A DNA stretch of 64,000 nucleotides from Acidovorax sp. RAC01 (GTDB lineage Bacteria; Pseudomonadota; Gammaproteobacteria; Burkholderiales; Burkholderiaceae_C): NCBI RefSeq assembly GCF_001714725.1, contig NZ_CP016447.1:2743001-2807000 (forward strand), given 5' to 3'. The notes under the pieces were generated by a model. It did not search any database, had not been told where the DNA came from, and saw nothing but the letters and a program-made list of their open reading frames with translations. Position 1 is the stretch's first letter, and each line of letters starts with the position of its first letter. Of this stretch, positions 24,160 to 32,636 are shown piece by piece. The position numbers were made by a program, and so were the translations under genes.

Positions 24160-25143
24160 ATGCGACTGAATATCTCGACCATTGGACGTAAGAACATCTT
24201 GCTGGCACTGTGCTTTGCTGGGGCGCTCCAGACGGCACACGCGGCGTACCCTGAAAAGCCCGTCCGATGGATCATCCCGGGGGCTGCGGGCGGCGCGGCC
24301 GATGCCGTCGCCCGCATCGTTGCCAATGCGGTGAGCGCGCGTTGGGGACAGCCGATCGTCATCGATAACCGTCCGGGAGCCACCGGCACGATCGCCAATG
24401 ACGCGACGGCGAAAGCCACGCCAGACGGTTACACCTTGGGTCAGGCGACCATGTCGACCTACGTGATGTCCAATCATGTGCTTCCCCGAGTTCCCTACAA
24501 ACCTGCAGAAGATTTCATCAACATCGCCAAGCTGTGCACCAGCCCCTACCTCCTGGGCGTGACGCAGAGCCTGCCGGTGAACTCGGTGTCCGAGCTGGTC
24601 GCCCGTGCCAAGGCCCGGCCCACCGAGTTGAACTATGGCTCCTCCGGTAACGGATCTGCCCTGCATGTGGCGACGGAGCTTTTCCGCACAAGCGCGGGCA
24701 TCAAGATCACCCACGTGCCCTACAAAAGCGTTCCGGCTTCGGAGATGGACCTGATTGGCGGCCAGATCCAGATGATGATTGGCAACTTCGCCACGATGGC
24801 CACCCATGTGCAGTCCGGCAAGATCCGTGCACTCGCCATCACCGGCCCCAAGCGCTCGCCCCTGTTACCTAACGTGCCGACGATGGCCGAAGCCGGCATC
24901 CCTGCCGCCGAGCTCACGACCTGGATTGGCGTGATGTCGCCCGCGAAGCTGCCGCCTGCCATTGCCAAGAAGATCCATGAGGAGTTCACCGCTGCGGTGA
25001 AGGACCCGAAGGTCATCAAGCAGCTTGCTGATATCGGGTGCGATGCCGACCCGACGACTATGGAAAACTTCGACCGACTGGTCCAGTCGGAAAACGTGCG
25101 CTGGGGCGCCGTTGTCCGTCAAAACAACATCACCGCAGACTGA
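24160..25143 (+). CDS. Bug/TctC-family periplasmic receptor
   Basis: 327 aa with signal peptide (cleavage after AHA, residues 1-28) and the Bug pattern: YPEKPVRWIIPGAAGGAADA near the N-terminus, GQPIVIDNRPGATGTI, DGYTLG, NYGSSGNGSALH, and the closing RWGAVVRQNNITAD. Bug receptors bind carboxylated ligands through two pinched loops. Directly after the oxidase genes it probably delivers the opine-like substrate; the membrane partners TctAB are not in this window. Confidence 0.88.
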   Translation: MRLNISTIGRKNILLALCFAGALQTAHAAYPEKPVRWIIPGAAGGAADAVARIVANAVSARWGQPIVIDNRPGATGTIANDATAKATPDGYTLGQATMSTYVMSNHVLPRVPYKPAEDFINIAKLCTSPYLLGVTQSLPVNSVSELVARAKARPTELNYGSSGNGSALHVATELFRTSAGIKITHVPYKSVPASEMDLIGGQIQMMIGNFATMATHVQSGKIRALAITGPKRSPLLPNVPTMAEAGIPAAELTTWIGVMSPAKLPPAIAKKIHEEFTAAVKDPKVIKQLADIGCDADPTTMENFDRLVQSENVRWGAVVRQNNITAD

Positions 25144-25302
25144 TGCAGGCAAGTCGGGGGGTGACCCATTGTCTCCCGCTGCCGCTGTTTTCATCCGGGG
25201 CACGGCACACGGCGCTGGCTCGGGATTTTCTTGTGACGCTCGGTAGGTGAATCCCTAAAAGCCGAAAGGGCTGAGCGTATGCGAAACGAAGATGGAAGAA
25301 AA

Positions 25303-26385
25303 GTGAATCGGATCAAAGTCGGAATTGTGGGTGCCGGTGGTATCGGCTTGGCGAGCGCGGCCTGGGCAGCCCAGCGCGGTCATTGTGTTTCAGTGTGGGC
25401 ACCTGGCGGCAGCGCAAATGCGCTGCGAGACGAGCCGTTGAGCGCAACGGGCGCATTGGAAGCGACGCTTGCCGTGGGGGCCTCCGATAGCGCGCAAGTG
25501 CTGGCGGCTCAGTCCGACGTGATCCTGATTGCTGTCCCACTCAATGCCCATAAGGCAGTGATGGACGCACTGTTACCGAATCTGCGGTCCGGGCAGCTGG
25601 TGATTGTCAGTTCCATGGGATCGTTGTCATCGCTGTACCTGTATGAGCGCGCCGTCGCGTGTGGCATTGACCTTTGTGTTGCGAGCTTCGGCACGACCGC
25701 CCTCACGGCGCGACGCAAAGGGCCGGCTCAGGTGAACATCATGACTCGGCGCAGTCAGGTCCCGGTGTCCTGTTTGCCACAGACGGCCTCCCCACGGGCG
25801 CTGGCTGCTTGTGAAGCGCTGTTTGGCGACGGGTTCAACGTGGAAGAAGACCCGCTTGTCTCCAGCCTTGCCAATACCAGCGCTATCACACACGTGCCGC
25901 TCGCATTGTTCAACTGGACGAGGATTGAGCGAGCAGAAAACTGGCCCCAGTACCACTACATGACGCCTCGCGTGTCCAGCGCCATTGAGGCCATCGACGC
26001 TGAACGCCTGGCCGTTGCCGGTGCATTCGGTATCGAGGTCCGCAGTGTCAAGAAACACTTCTCTCAATCGTTCAAGACCGAAGGGGAGCGTCTAGAGGAC
26101 ATCGCCGCCGAGTTGCACAAGAAGCGTGGCGGACCGCCCGGTCCCACCCAGATCGATACACGATACCTGTCGGAAGACGTGCCGTACGGGCTCGTATTCC
26201 TCCTGGCACTTGGCCGTGTGGCCAACGTCGAGATGCCTTACACGCAGGCCATGATCAGCATGGCAGAGCTGATCATTGGAGAGGATTTTCTTGCGGGTAA
26301 TGATTTGATCGATCATCTGGGACTCGCATCCTCGTCCGTCGAAAGACTCCTGTCTCGTGTGAGAGTCTCTGGCGTCGTAATTTGA
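25303..26385 (+). CDS. Octopine/nopaline dehydrogenase-family NAD(P)-dependent enzyme
   Basis: Starts best at the GTG at 25303 behind GAAGAAAA (360 aa); an upstream ATG at 25279 adds eight residues. Rossmann motif VGIVGAGGIGLASAAWA, VILIAVPLNAHK as in ketopantoate-reductase-like proteins, and a C-terminal octopine-DH domain with SNTSAITHVPLALFNW-like and SEDVPYGLVFLLAL segments. The NTSAITHVP stretch contains the conserved His used for catalysis in opine dehydrogenases. It interconverts an opine with a keto acid and amino acid. Its role beside an oxidase is puzzling, and a related reaction is possible. Confidence 0.82.
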   Translation: MNRIKVGIVGAGGIGLASAAWAAQRGHCVSVWAPGGSANALRDEPLSATGALEATLAVGASDSAQVLAAQSDVILIAVPLNAHKAVMDALLPNLRSGQLVIVSSMGSLSSLYLYERAVACGIDLCVASFGTTALTARRKGPAQVNIMTRRSQVPVSCLPQTASPRALAACEALFGDGFNVEEDPLVSSLANTSAITHVPLALFNWTRIERAENWPQYHYMTPRVSSAIEAIDAERLAVAGAFGIEVRSVKKHFSQSFKTEGERLEDIAAELHKKRGGPPGPTQIDTRYLSEDVPYGLVFLLALGRVANVEMPYTQAMISMAELIIGEDFLAGNDLIDHLGLASSSVERLLSRVRVSGVVI

Positions 26386-26406
26386 ATTCATTGTCGGGGC
26401 AATGCC

Positions 26407-26595
26407 GTGGCACTCAAGTTGAGACAAATCGAGGCGTTCCGGTCCGTCATGCGCGAGGGCAGCATGGTGCGCGCCAGTTCGGCGATGGCGATCACGCAAC
26501 CCGCTATCAGCTACCTGATCAGTAGTCTCGAAAAAGAGGTGGGGTTCGAGCTTTTCAGTCGACGCGGTGGCAAGCTGACTGTGGCACACCGTTGA
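26407..26595 (+). pseudogene. LysR regulator, truncated after the DNA-binding domain
   Basis: From a GTG the frame encodes 62 aa: LRQIEAFRSVMREGSMVRAS, ITQPAISYLISSLEKEVGFE, LFSRRGGKLTVAHR and a stop. This is a complete LysR winged helix with the effector domain missing; the sequence then runs into the 3' end of the opposing dehydrogenase gene (overlap 26555-26595). A deletion or rearrangement joined the two. The peptide might still bind DNA but cannot respond to ligand. Confidence 0.8.
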
Positions 26596-27658
26596 GAAAT
26601 GCAGACTTGATGGACACCGGGTCGCTTTCTTCCAGGCCCAGCACGCGTGCCGTGCGACCCGTGGCTTCGAAGTCGGTATCGCAGAGGATCCCGCTAATCC
26701 TGATGAAAGCATCCGTAAGCGGAAGCGGCAGTCCTATTTGTTTGGCCAACGAACTCCAGGTAACCAGGCCGAAGGGGATGTCCTCCGTGAAGTAGCGGTG
26801 GGTCAACGAGTCAGGTTCGGGGAACGCCTGGCGTCCGTAGCCCTGGACAATCCGCTCCACATATGTGCCATCGGTGACGCCGTAGGCGGCTTCGAGAAAC
26901 TGCCAGAAGCTGTGTGTCTTTACGTCAAGAGCTGCCGCTAGAGACAGGCGTTCTTCATCCAGGGCGTTGATGACTTCCGCAATTCGGGGGGTGACCAGCG
27001 TGTGTTGAGGGAGCTTGTCGGAGTCCTCCACCGTCTTGATGTTCAATACCGCCGGGGGAACGTGATAGATCGCGTTGCAGTTTCCAAGGCCTACCGAAAG
27101 CGTGTCGGTGCCGGCCACGTAGCGATTGCCGAAATACTGGCTGAGTCGGTTGAGTGCCTTGTCGCAAGCCATGTGCGGTATGGTTGCCAGTTGCACCGCT
27201 TGCTTGATGGCTCCGATGTAGACCTTGGCAGGACCACGCAGGCGGCAGGTATAGAGGCTGGTTGGCGTTTCCGCGATCAGGCAGGGAGGACGCCGAGCCG
27301 ACGCAAAATGCCTCGCGAGTTCCAGCGAACTCCCCAGCACACTGGGCTGGAAAACCACCAGTTGCTCCGGCTCCAGCAATGCAGCAAGCTGCTGCGACAG
27401 GTATGCATGGGCGAACGCTGGTGCTGCGACGATGACGGTGTCTGCGCCCTTGACCGCCCTCTCGATATCAGTGGTCAGCAGAGGTTTCGCCGCACGGCCT
27501 TCCACATCGCCTGATAGTTCGATGCCGCCGGTCGAGTTGATCGCTTCAAAATCGCGTTCCCACCGTGAGTACAGCCTGACATCGTGGCCGAGCAGGGTCA
27601 TGTGGCCAGCGATGGCTTGGCCAACGTTTCCAGCGCCGAGAATTGCAATTTTGCCCAT
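26555..27658 (-). CDS. Second octopine/nopaline dehydrogenase-family enzyme
   Basis: 367 aa from the ATG at 27658 (the frame is open to 27751, without a better start). Rossmann motif AILGAGNVGQAIAGHMTLLG, TVIVAAPAFAHAYL, PAKVYIGAIKQAV, and the catalytic-domain segments GNCNAIYHVPPAVLN, which keeps the conserved His, and TEDIPFGLVTWSSLAK. It is clearly a paralogue of the enzyme at 25303 but far from identical. Its last residues may differ from the original because its 3' end is fused to the truncated LysR gene. It probably shares an operon with the upstream Bug receptor. Confidence 0.82.
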   Translation of the reverse strand: MGKIAILGAGNVGQAIAGHMTLLGHDVRLYSRWERDFEAINSTGGIELSGDVEGRAAKPLLTTDIERAVKGADTVIVAAPAFAHAYLSQQLAALLEPEQLVVFQPSVLGSSLELARHFASARRPPCLIAETPTSLYTCRLRGPAKVYIGAIKQAVQLATIPHMACDKALNRLSQYFGNRYVAGTDTLSVGLGNCNAIYHVPPAVLNIKTVEDSDKLPQHTLVTPRIAEVINALDEERLSLAAALDVKTHSFWQFLEAAYGVTDGTYVERIVQGYGRQAFPEPDSLTHRYFTEDIPFGLVTWSSLAKQIGLPLPLTDAFIRISGILCDTDFEATGRTARVLGLEESDPVSIKSAFLNGVPQSACHRVD

Positions 27659-27822
27659 GGGATGTATTTCTTTCGTGCGAGGTTGTGAATGCACCGTTCG
27701 CATGAAGGGTGCGTGAATGAATTTGTGCCGCACCGCTTGCGGGTGCAACAAAGATCTGAATCCGGGCTGTCGTCCCGATTGCCGGGTGAAAACCGGATAC
27801 GTTCTGTAAGCGCTCGGGGGAA

Positions 27823-28797
27823 TTAGTCGACCGTGATCCGGCCCTTGCGGATGACTTCACCCCACTTCGCGAAGTCCGACTTGATCATCGCCGCGAACTG
27901 CTCGGGCGTTTTGATGTCGGGTTCGGAGCCCATGGCCTCGTACTGCTTCTTGAAGTTGGGATCCGACAGGATCTCATTGATGGTCGTGTTTAGCCTCTTC
28001 ACGATCGCGGGAGGCATGCCCTTCGGACCGACGATCCCCGCCCAGGTCACCATCTCGAGGTAAGGCGCTCCCGCCTGAGCGACGGTCGGTACGTCGGGCA
28101 ACCGCGGCGAGCGCGTTGCACTCGTGATGGCCAACGCGCGGATGCGGCCCGCCTTGACCTGCGGCTCCATCGATGTGAAGTTGCTGATCATCAGTTGAAT
28201 ATGACCAGCTGCAAGGTCGCCTTCGGCTGCCGGCGCGCTCTTGTACGGCGCATGGACCATCTCAATGCCTGCATTCATGCGCAGCATTTCAGTCAGGACG
28301 TGCAGAGACGTGCCTTGGCCCGTCGAGCCGAAGGAGATCATGTTCGGGTTCGCCTTCGCATATGCGATAAGTTCAACGAGCGTCTTCACCGGTAGGCTCG
28401 GCGTAACGCCAACGAGATTCGGCTGCGTAAACAGCGAAGAAATTGGCGTGAAGTCGCTCTCGATGCGATACGGCAGCTGCTTTGCAGTGAGCGTACCCAC
28501 GATGAACGTGGCGAGGTTGTTGCTGCCGATGGTATAGCCATCAGGTGCTGCCTTTGCAACCACGTCCATACCAATCGCGCCAGACGCACCGGGCTTGTTT
28601 TCAATGACGAATGGCTGCCCCAGCCGCTTGTGGAGCTCGATCGCCAGTGCGCGTGCGTGGTTGTCCGCTGCGCCGCCCGGAGCCGCAGGAACGATCAGGC
28701 GGACGGGTTTTTCGGGATACTCCGCACGGGCAGCCTGCAGGGGGGCGAGGACGCCGATCAAGAGCGCTGCAGCAAGGCTGGGAATTCGGTACTTCAA
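27823..28797 (-). CDS. Bug/TctC-family periplasmic receptor
   Basis: The start is taken at the TTG at 28797 with AGAGGT 3-8 bp upstream (324 aa); the frame extends to 28860. Signal peptide with PSLAAALLIGVLAPLQAARA, then EYPEKPVRLIVPAAPGGAAD, GQPFVIENKPGASGAIG, DGYTIGS, SFGSTGQGTSLHVL and a final WGEVIRKGRITVD. It is the same family as the receptor at 24160 and sits upstream of the second dehydrogenase, so each dehydrogenase has its own receptor. Confidence 0.87.
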   Translation of the reverse strand: MKYRIPSLAAALLIGVLAPLQAARAEYPEKPVRLIVPAAPGGAADNHARALAIELHKRLGQPFVIENKPGASGAIGMDVVAKAAPDGYTIGSNNLATFIVGTLTAKQLPYRIESDFTPISSLFTQPNLVGVTPSLPVKTLVELIAYAKANPNMISFGSTGQGTSLHVLTEMLRMNAGIEMVHAPYKSAPAAEGDLAAGHIQLMISNFTSMEPQVKAGRIRALAITSATRSPRLPDVPTVAQAGAPYLEMVTWAGIVGPKGMPPAIVKRLNTTINEILSDPNFKKQYEAMGSEPDIKTPEQFAAMIKSDFAKWGEVIRKGRITVD

Positions 28798-28878
28798 GGC
28801 GACCTCTACGGTTGAATGATGGTGCAGTGGATCGTAGGTAGATCGGTGACCTGCATCCATGCCGCCTGAAGCAACAAC

Positions 28879-29665
28879 CTATTCGCGCGTGGTATGTGTT
28901 CGAGCCGCGTCCGTGGCCGACTTGAGCAGTTGGAGCAGTTCCCGCGCAGGCGCTCCCAGCCGCGTGTCACTCATCGCGGTCGCGTATACGGTGTAGGTAC
29001 ATGCGGGCCGAAGCGGTAGCGTGATGCCTCCACGCTGGCGGTGCTTGGCACCGGTCAGCGGGTCCACGACCGACACGCCCATTCCACGCAGGACCAACTC
29101 ACTAACGGTCTGGAAGAGCGACACTTCGACCATTGCGTCGACCGTCACGCCGTTGGCCGACAGCAGCTCATCCAATTGCCGTTGGAACGTGCCTGTCAAC
29201 GCCACGAATGGCTTCCCTGCGAACTCCTTGACATCGACTTGCTTCGCGGAAGCAGTAAGCCACTTGCTCGTGCCGATGCAGACACAATCGGACGTGAACT
29301 CCGCGACGGTCTCGAGGTTGCCGATGGACAGCTTGTCCGCCGTGAGACCTATGTCCGCCTGCCTGTTTCGGACGTTGCGCGCCACTTCGAGGTACGAAGA
29401 TACCGTGAGGCTCACGACGACATCCGGGAACTTGGCGCGCAGGTGCTCGATGATCTCCGGCATCACCGAGTGTCCGATCGAAGGGATGGTACAAATCGAG
29501 AGCCTCCCTGTCATTTGCTTCTGCAGCTGCGCCGAGAAGCTGGTGATTTCTTCGAGGCCGACGAATGACTGCTGGACCTTCGTCATAAGAACAATGGCTT
29601 CGTCGGTAGGCTTGACGCTTCGCCCACTCTTCTGGAAAAGCGGAAAGCCGACGACCTTTTGACCT
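28879..29665 (-). pseudogene. LysR regulator, C-terminal part separated by an IS3 insertion
   Basis: From the IS edge the frame reads VVGFPLFQKSGRSVKPTDEA, the end of a LysR winged helix, and continues through a full effector domain (RLSICTIPSIGHSVMPEIIE, LVLRGMGVSVVDPLTGA) to 28879. The missing first part is on the far side of the element at 30966-31104. Joining the halves and dropping one ACCT copy leaves the reading frame off by one base at the joint, so the gene may have had another defect or a further change at insertion. Confidence 0.8.
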
Positions 29666-29698
29666 TGCCCCTGTTTCGTGTAGTTCTTAACCCACGAT

Positions 29699-30574
29699 TC
29701 ACGCGGCCTTTTTGCGCTGTGCCTCGTACCAGCGTTGTTCGTACTGCATCGGGCTGAGGTAGCCCAGCGAGGAATGCAGCCTGCGGTGATTGTAGAAGGC
29801 CATCCAGTCCATCACCGCCTGCCCGGCCTGCTCACGGGTAGCGAATTTGCACCCATGTACGCTGGCTGTTTTCAGCCGCCCCCAGAAGCTTTCCGTTGGG
29901 GCGTTATCCCAGCAGTTGCCCTTCCTGCTCATCGATGAACGCATGCCCCAGTCCTTCAGTGCGCCCTGGACCTCGTGGCTGCAATACTGGCTGCCCCGGT
30001 CGCTGTGGAATATCAGACCGGGTGGTGGCCGGCGACGCCACAACGCCATGGTCAGCGCGTCCTTGACCAGGCTTGCCTGCATGTGCGACTGCAGGCTCCA
30101 GCCCACCACCTGGCGGCTAAACAGGTCGATGACGGCGGCCAGGTACAGCCAGCCTTCGTCGGTTTGGATGTAGGTGATGTCGCCACTCCATAGCTGGTTG
30201 GGAGCTTCAGGGTTGAAGCGCCGCTGCACCAGGTCAGGTGCCACCGGCAGGCTGTGGCGGCTGTCGGTGGTGACCACAAACTTGCGTTTCGTTTTGGCCT
30301 TGATGCCGTGCTGCTGCATGAGCTTGCGAACCCGGTCTTTGCCCACCCGGATGCCTCGGGCCACAAGCTCCTTGTGCATGCGTGGCCAGCCGTATTCGCC
30401 CTTGACCTCGGCGTGGATGGCACGGATGTGCGCCAGCAGGGCTTCATCGCTGTAGAGTCGGCCAGGGCCGCTGCGGCCATGACCATCCTCTCGCCGGCGC
30501 AGCCAGTTGAAGTACCCGCTGGCGCTGACCTCCAGCACCCCGCAGGACACGCTCACCGGGTAACGGTACTTCAT
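29699..30574 (-). CDS. IS3-family transposase OrfB
   Basis: 291 aa with the HTH_21 region (GYFNWLRRRED, GEYGWPRMHKELVARGIRVG), and the integrase core with D in SGDITYIQTD, D in FHSDRGSQYCS and E in NAPTESFWGRLK, ending FYNHRRLHSSLGYLSP. All catalytic residues are present. The start overlaps orfA by 4 bp (ATGA). Confidence 0.94.
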   Translation of the reverse strand: MKYRYPVSVSCGVLEVSASGYFNWLRRREDGHGRSGPGRLYSDEALLAHIRAIHAEVKGEYGWPRMHKELVARGIRVGKDRVRKLMQQHGIKAKTKRKFVVTTDSRHSLPVAPDLVQRRFNPEAPNQLWSGDITYIQTDEGWLYLAAVIDLFSRQVVGWSLQSHMQASLVKDALTMALWRRRPPPGLIFHSDRGSQYCSHEVQGALKDWGMRSSMSRKGNCWDNAPTESFWGRLKTASVHGCKFATREQAGQAVMDWMAFYNHRRLHSSLGYLSPMQYEQRWYEAQRKKAA

Positions 30575-30903
30575 TTGGTCAATCCAGGCGTACCTCGCAG
30601 CGTGTCCTGCGCGAAGTACGCCGCAGCTTTTTTTGCGATGTCGCGCTCCATGCGAAGGCGAGCATTCTCGGCGCGCAGCCGGGCAATCTCCATCTGCTCG
30701 GGCGAGACTTTGGTCGCCTTGTCGGCGCTGCCAACGTCGTTCAGCTCTCCCTTGGATGACAGTCGCACCCAGTTGCCCAGACTGGCCTTGGGAATGCCCA
30801 GCACCTTGGCCACCACCGCAATCGCCTGGCCAGCTCGCACCTGCCGAACCGCCTCCAGTTTGAACTCCCGCGTGTACTGCGCACGCACTTGCTTGTCACT
30901 CAT
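30571..30903 (-). CDS. IS3-family transposase OrfA
   Basis: 110 aa: helix-turn-helix (YTREFKLEAVRQVRAGQAIA, KVLGIPKASLGNWVR) and a C-terminal leucine-zipper-like helix (VSPEQMEIARLRAENARLRM). Complete, with AAGGAG upstream of the ATG at about 8 bp. Confidence 0.93.
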   Translation of the reverse strand: MSDKQVRAQYTREFKLEAVRQVRAGQAIAVVAKVLGIPKASLGNWVRLSSKGELNDVGSADKATKVSPEQMEIARLRAENARLRMERDIAKKAAAYFAQDTLRGTPGLTK

Positions 30904-30965
30904 TGCTCAACTCCTTGTCGGTATTTTCAACAAGGGTTAAGAACTCCACTTTTCAGGGGCAACCT

Positions 30966-31104
30966 CATTTTGCAAGTCAGCGATGAGTCGGCTCATAGAG
31001 GGTTGGGGAATCCCCAACGCATCGGCGCCCGCGCTGATGCCGCCATGCAGCATCGCGGCTCTGAACGCCTCGATCATGCGGTGGGTGACGGGTCGCTTCG
31101 CCAT
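30966..31104 (-). pseudogene. LysR regulator, N-terminal part separated by the IS3 insertion
   Basis: From the ATG at 31104 the minus strand reads MAKRPVTHRMIEAFRAAMLH, GGISAGADALGIPQPSMSRL, IADLQNEV and then enters the insertion element. This is the LysR winged helix whose effector domain lies at 28879-29665. Too short to appear as an open frame of its own. Confidence 0.8.
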
Positions 31105-31509
31105 AGCTGTGCAGTGGATGCCGAGAGATTACGCCATTGCCAGTGGTGCCAGCACTGCCGTCAAGAGCCACGTGTGCGTGGCCGCTTCTGGTCGATGCTT
31201 GCCATCCTAGCCCAAGTTCACCGATGAATTCATCAGGCGTCGTCTAACGCAAGGACCGGTTCCACGCGGAGGAGTCATAGGGCTGGCCGTTGCCGGACTG
31301 CGGCAATCAGCCTCAATCCGACGCCTCAAAGGGCGATAGCGGGTATTCGATTTCACACTCACGCTGTGTGCTTATCTTCAAACCAAAGCCGCAACAAGCC
31401 CTACGGCTTAGAACTATGCCAACAACGCGCACCGACAGGATTTTTGGCCCAACGCGCGATGGTCTCGCATCAACTTGGCCCGGGCAATTGCGATGCAATC
31501 CGTTACACC

Positions 31510-31605
31510 CCTGAGGGGGAACCTGAGGGGGAACCTGAGGGGGAACCTGAGGGGGAACCTGAGGGGGAACCTGGGGGGGAACCTGAGGGGGAACCTGAGG
31601 GTAAG
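31510..31605. repeat. 12-bp tandem array, 8 units
   Basis: Eight contiguous units of CCTGAGGGGGAA, six exact, one CCTGGGGGGGAA (31570-31581) and a last degenerate one (CCTGAGGGTAAG). In one frame it would encode repeated Pro-Glu-Gly-Glu, on the other strand Arg-Phe-Pro-Leu. The near-perfect copies indicate recent expansion by slippage. Confidence 0.95.
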
Positions 31606-31632
31606 CACGCGCAAGTAGCATCCGGTTACAGC

Positions 31633-31692
31633 GCAACCGCAACCGCAACCGCAACCGCAACCGCAACCGCAACCGCAACCGCAACCGCAACA
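31633..31692. repeat. 6-bp tandem array, 10 units
   Basis: Nine exact GCAACC units followed by one GCAACA. In the forward frame it reads alternating Ala-Thr. It starts 28 bp after the 12-bp array. The unit length is a multiple of three, so length changes would not shift a reading frame. Confidence 0.95.
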
Positions 31693-32340
31693 GAGTCTCT
31701 ACAACGCAGTCCAGTGACAACCACCAATCCTGAAATGCTGCCAAGCGTTGAAGCTTCAAGTCGCTGCAGCTCGGAGGACCTCGGTTTTCAAGGCGCAATC
31801 AGGTACATCCCACAAACGCACGAACCGAGAAAGCCAGCGAGCCACGACCCATTGGGTATGAGACACCCAAAAGTCAGCCAGAGCCGCCTCACCTCAGTCC
31901 TCGAACCACCTCAGGATCTGCCGTTGCCGGCGGCCCTTCACATTCGGCACGTCACTGCCCGACACGTGACGATCAGACGTGCATCAAAAATGTTGTCAGT
32001 GATCATGTCTTGCCGCACTGGCCGCTGCAAGGCTGAGGTCAACAGTTCTTCAATCACGGGATAAGGCAGGCATGAGCATCCCGGCAACGCCACTCAATAG
32101 ACCCTGTGGATCGAGAAACGACAGATCGAACCCACACCCACACGCCTAAGATTAAATCGCCCCAAACAGCCTGAAAACCACCTGCGTGCGGGTATGCATC
32201 ATTGCTGCTGCATCTGGCTTACAGACGAGCCCGCTCACATGCGTTGGGTGCGCAACATGACTCAATTTTTTTGCTGTACGAGGCAGGGCATCTGTACGTG
32301 ACGCGGGGGGCTCGCAAACTCCCAGTCCGATTCCCTTTTT

Positions 32341-32372
32341 GCGCGCACGCGTGTATGCGCGCGGGCGCGCGC
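32341..32372. repeat. Alternating purine-pyrimidine GC tract
   Basis: The first 23 bases (32341-32363) alternate purine and pyrimidine strictly and are almost all G and C, followed by another alternating GCGCGCGC block. Such tracts can adopt Z-DNA under negative supercoiling. No gene spans it. Confidence 0.7.
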
Positions 32373-32521
32373 CCCTGTTTTTGGTAATCGGCTTTTTTGA
32401 GCACATGTTTGGCCGACCCATTTTTGAAAAACCCAAGAAACACAAGGGAAAACGCAGCTTTGACGACCGAACCAGGCCGATACGGGTTCGGTCCAGACTA
32501 CGCCCACCGCCAGTATCAAGG

Positions 32522-32561
32522 CCCGGTTGCTATTTAATCGATAGCACCGGGTCTTTTTCTT
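32522..32561 (+). terminator. Orphan rho-independent terminator
   Basis: CCCGGT-T-GCTAT pairs with ATAGC-ACCGGG around a short AT loop and is followed by TCTTTTTCTTT on the plus strand. No plus-strand gene lies upstream within 1.4 kb, so it suggests an unannotated plus-strand transcript or a relic of a deleted gene. Confidence 0.7.
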
Positions 32562-32636
32562 TGGGGCGTGTCTGGTCGATCTCGCGGCGGTGTGGGCGGT
32601 TGCAGCGTGACTGCACCGGCGCACCGGCACAGCCCG

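Larger units (their letters stand above)
29666..30961 (-). mobile_element. IS3-family element (1296 bp) with ACCT target duplication
   Basis: The inverted repeats share TGCCCCTG, GTG and AGTTCTTAACCC at both ends (29666 onward and, inverted, ending at 30961). The target duplication ACCT is at 29662-29665 and 30962-30965. It contains orfA and orfB with intact frames and lies within a LysR gene. It differs from the IS3 element at 19-21 kb. Confidence 0.93.
31105..32636. other. Gene-poor accessory spacer
   Basis: About 1.5 kb with no frame that I can support as a gene. The longest one (31366-32064) runs through two simple tandem arrays and its translation is mostly repeat. The stretch holds the arrays at 31510 and 31633, an alternating purine-pyrimidine tract at 32341 and a terminator-like hairpin at 32522, each listed separately. 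Confidence 0.65.

Noticed and set aside
31510..31605. Possible CRISPR array
   Set aside because: The units are 12 bp and directly contiguous without spacers; no cas genes nearby.
31366..32064. 232-codon frame through the tandem arrays, encoding PEGE and AT repeats
   Set aside because: The length is produced by repeat units that are multiples of three; no ribosome binding site, no flanking conserved domain. Kept as repeats, not as a gene.
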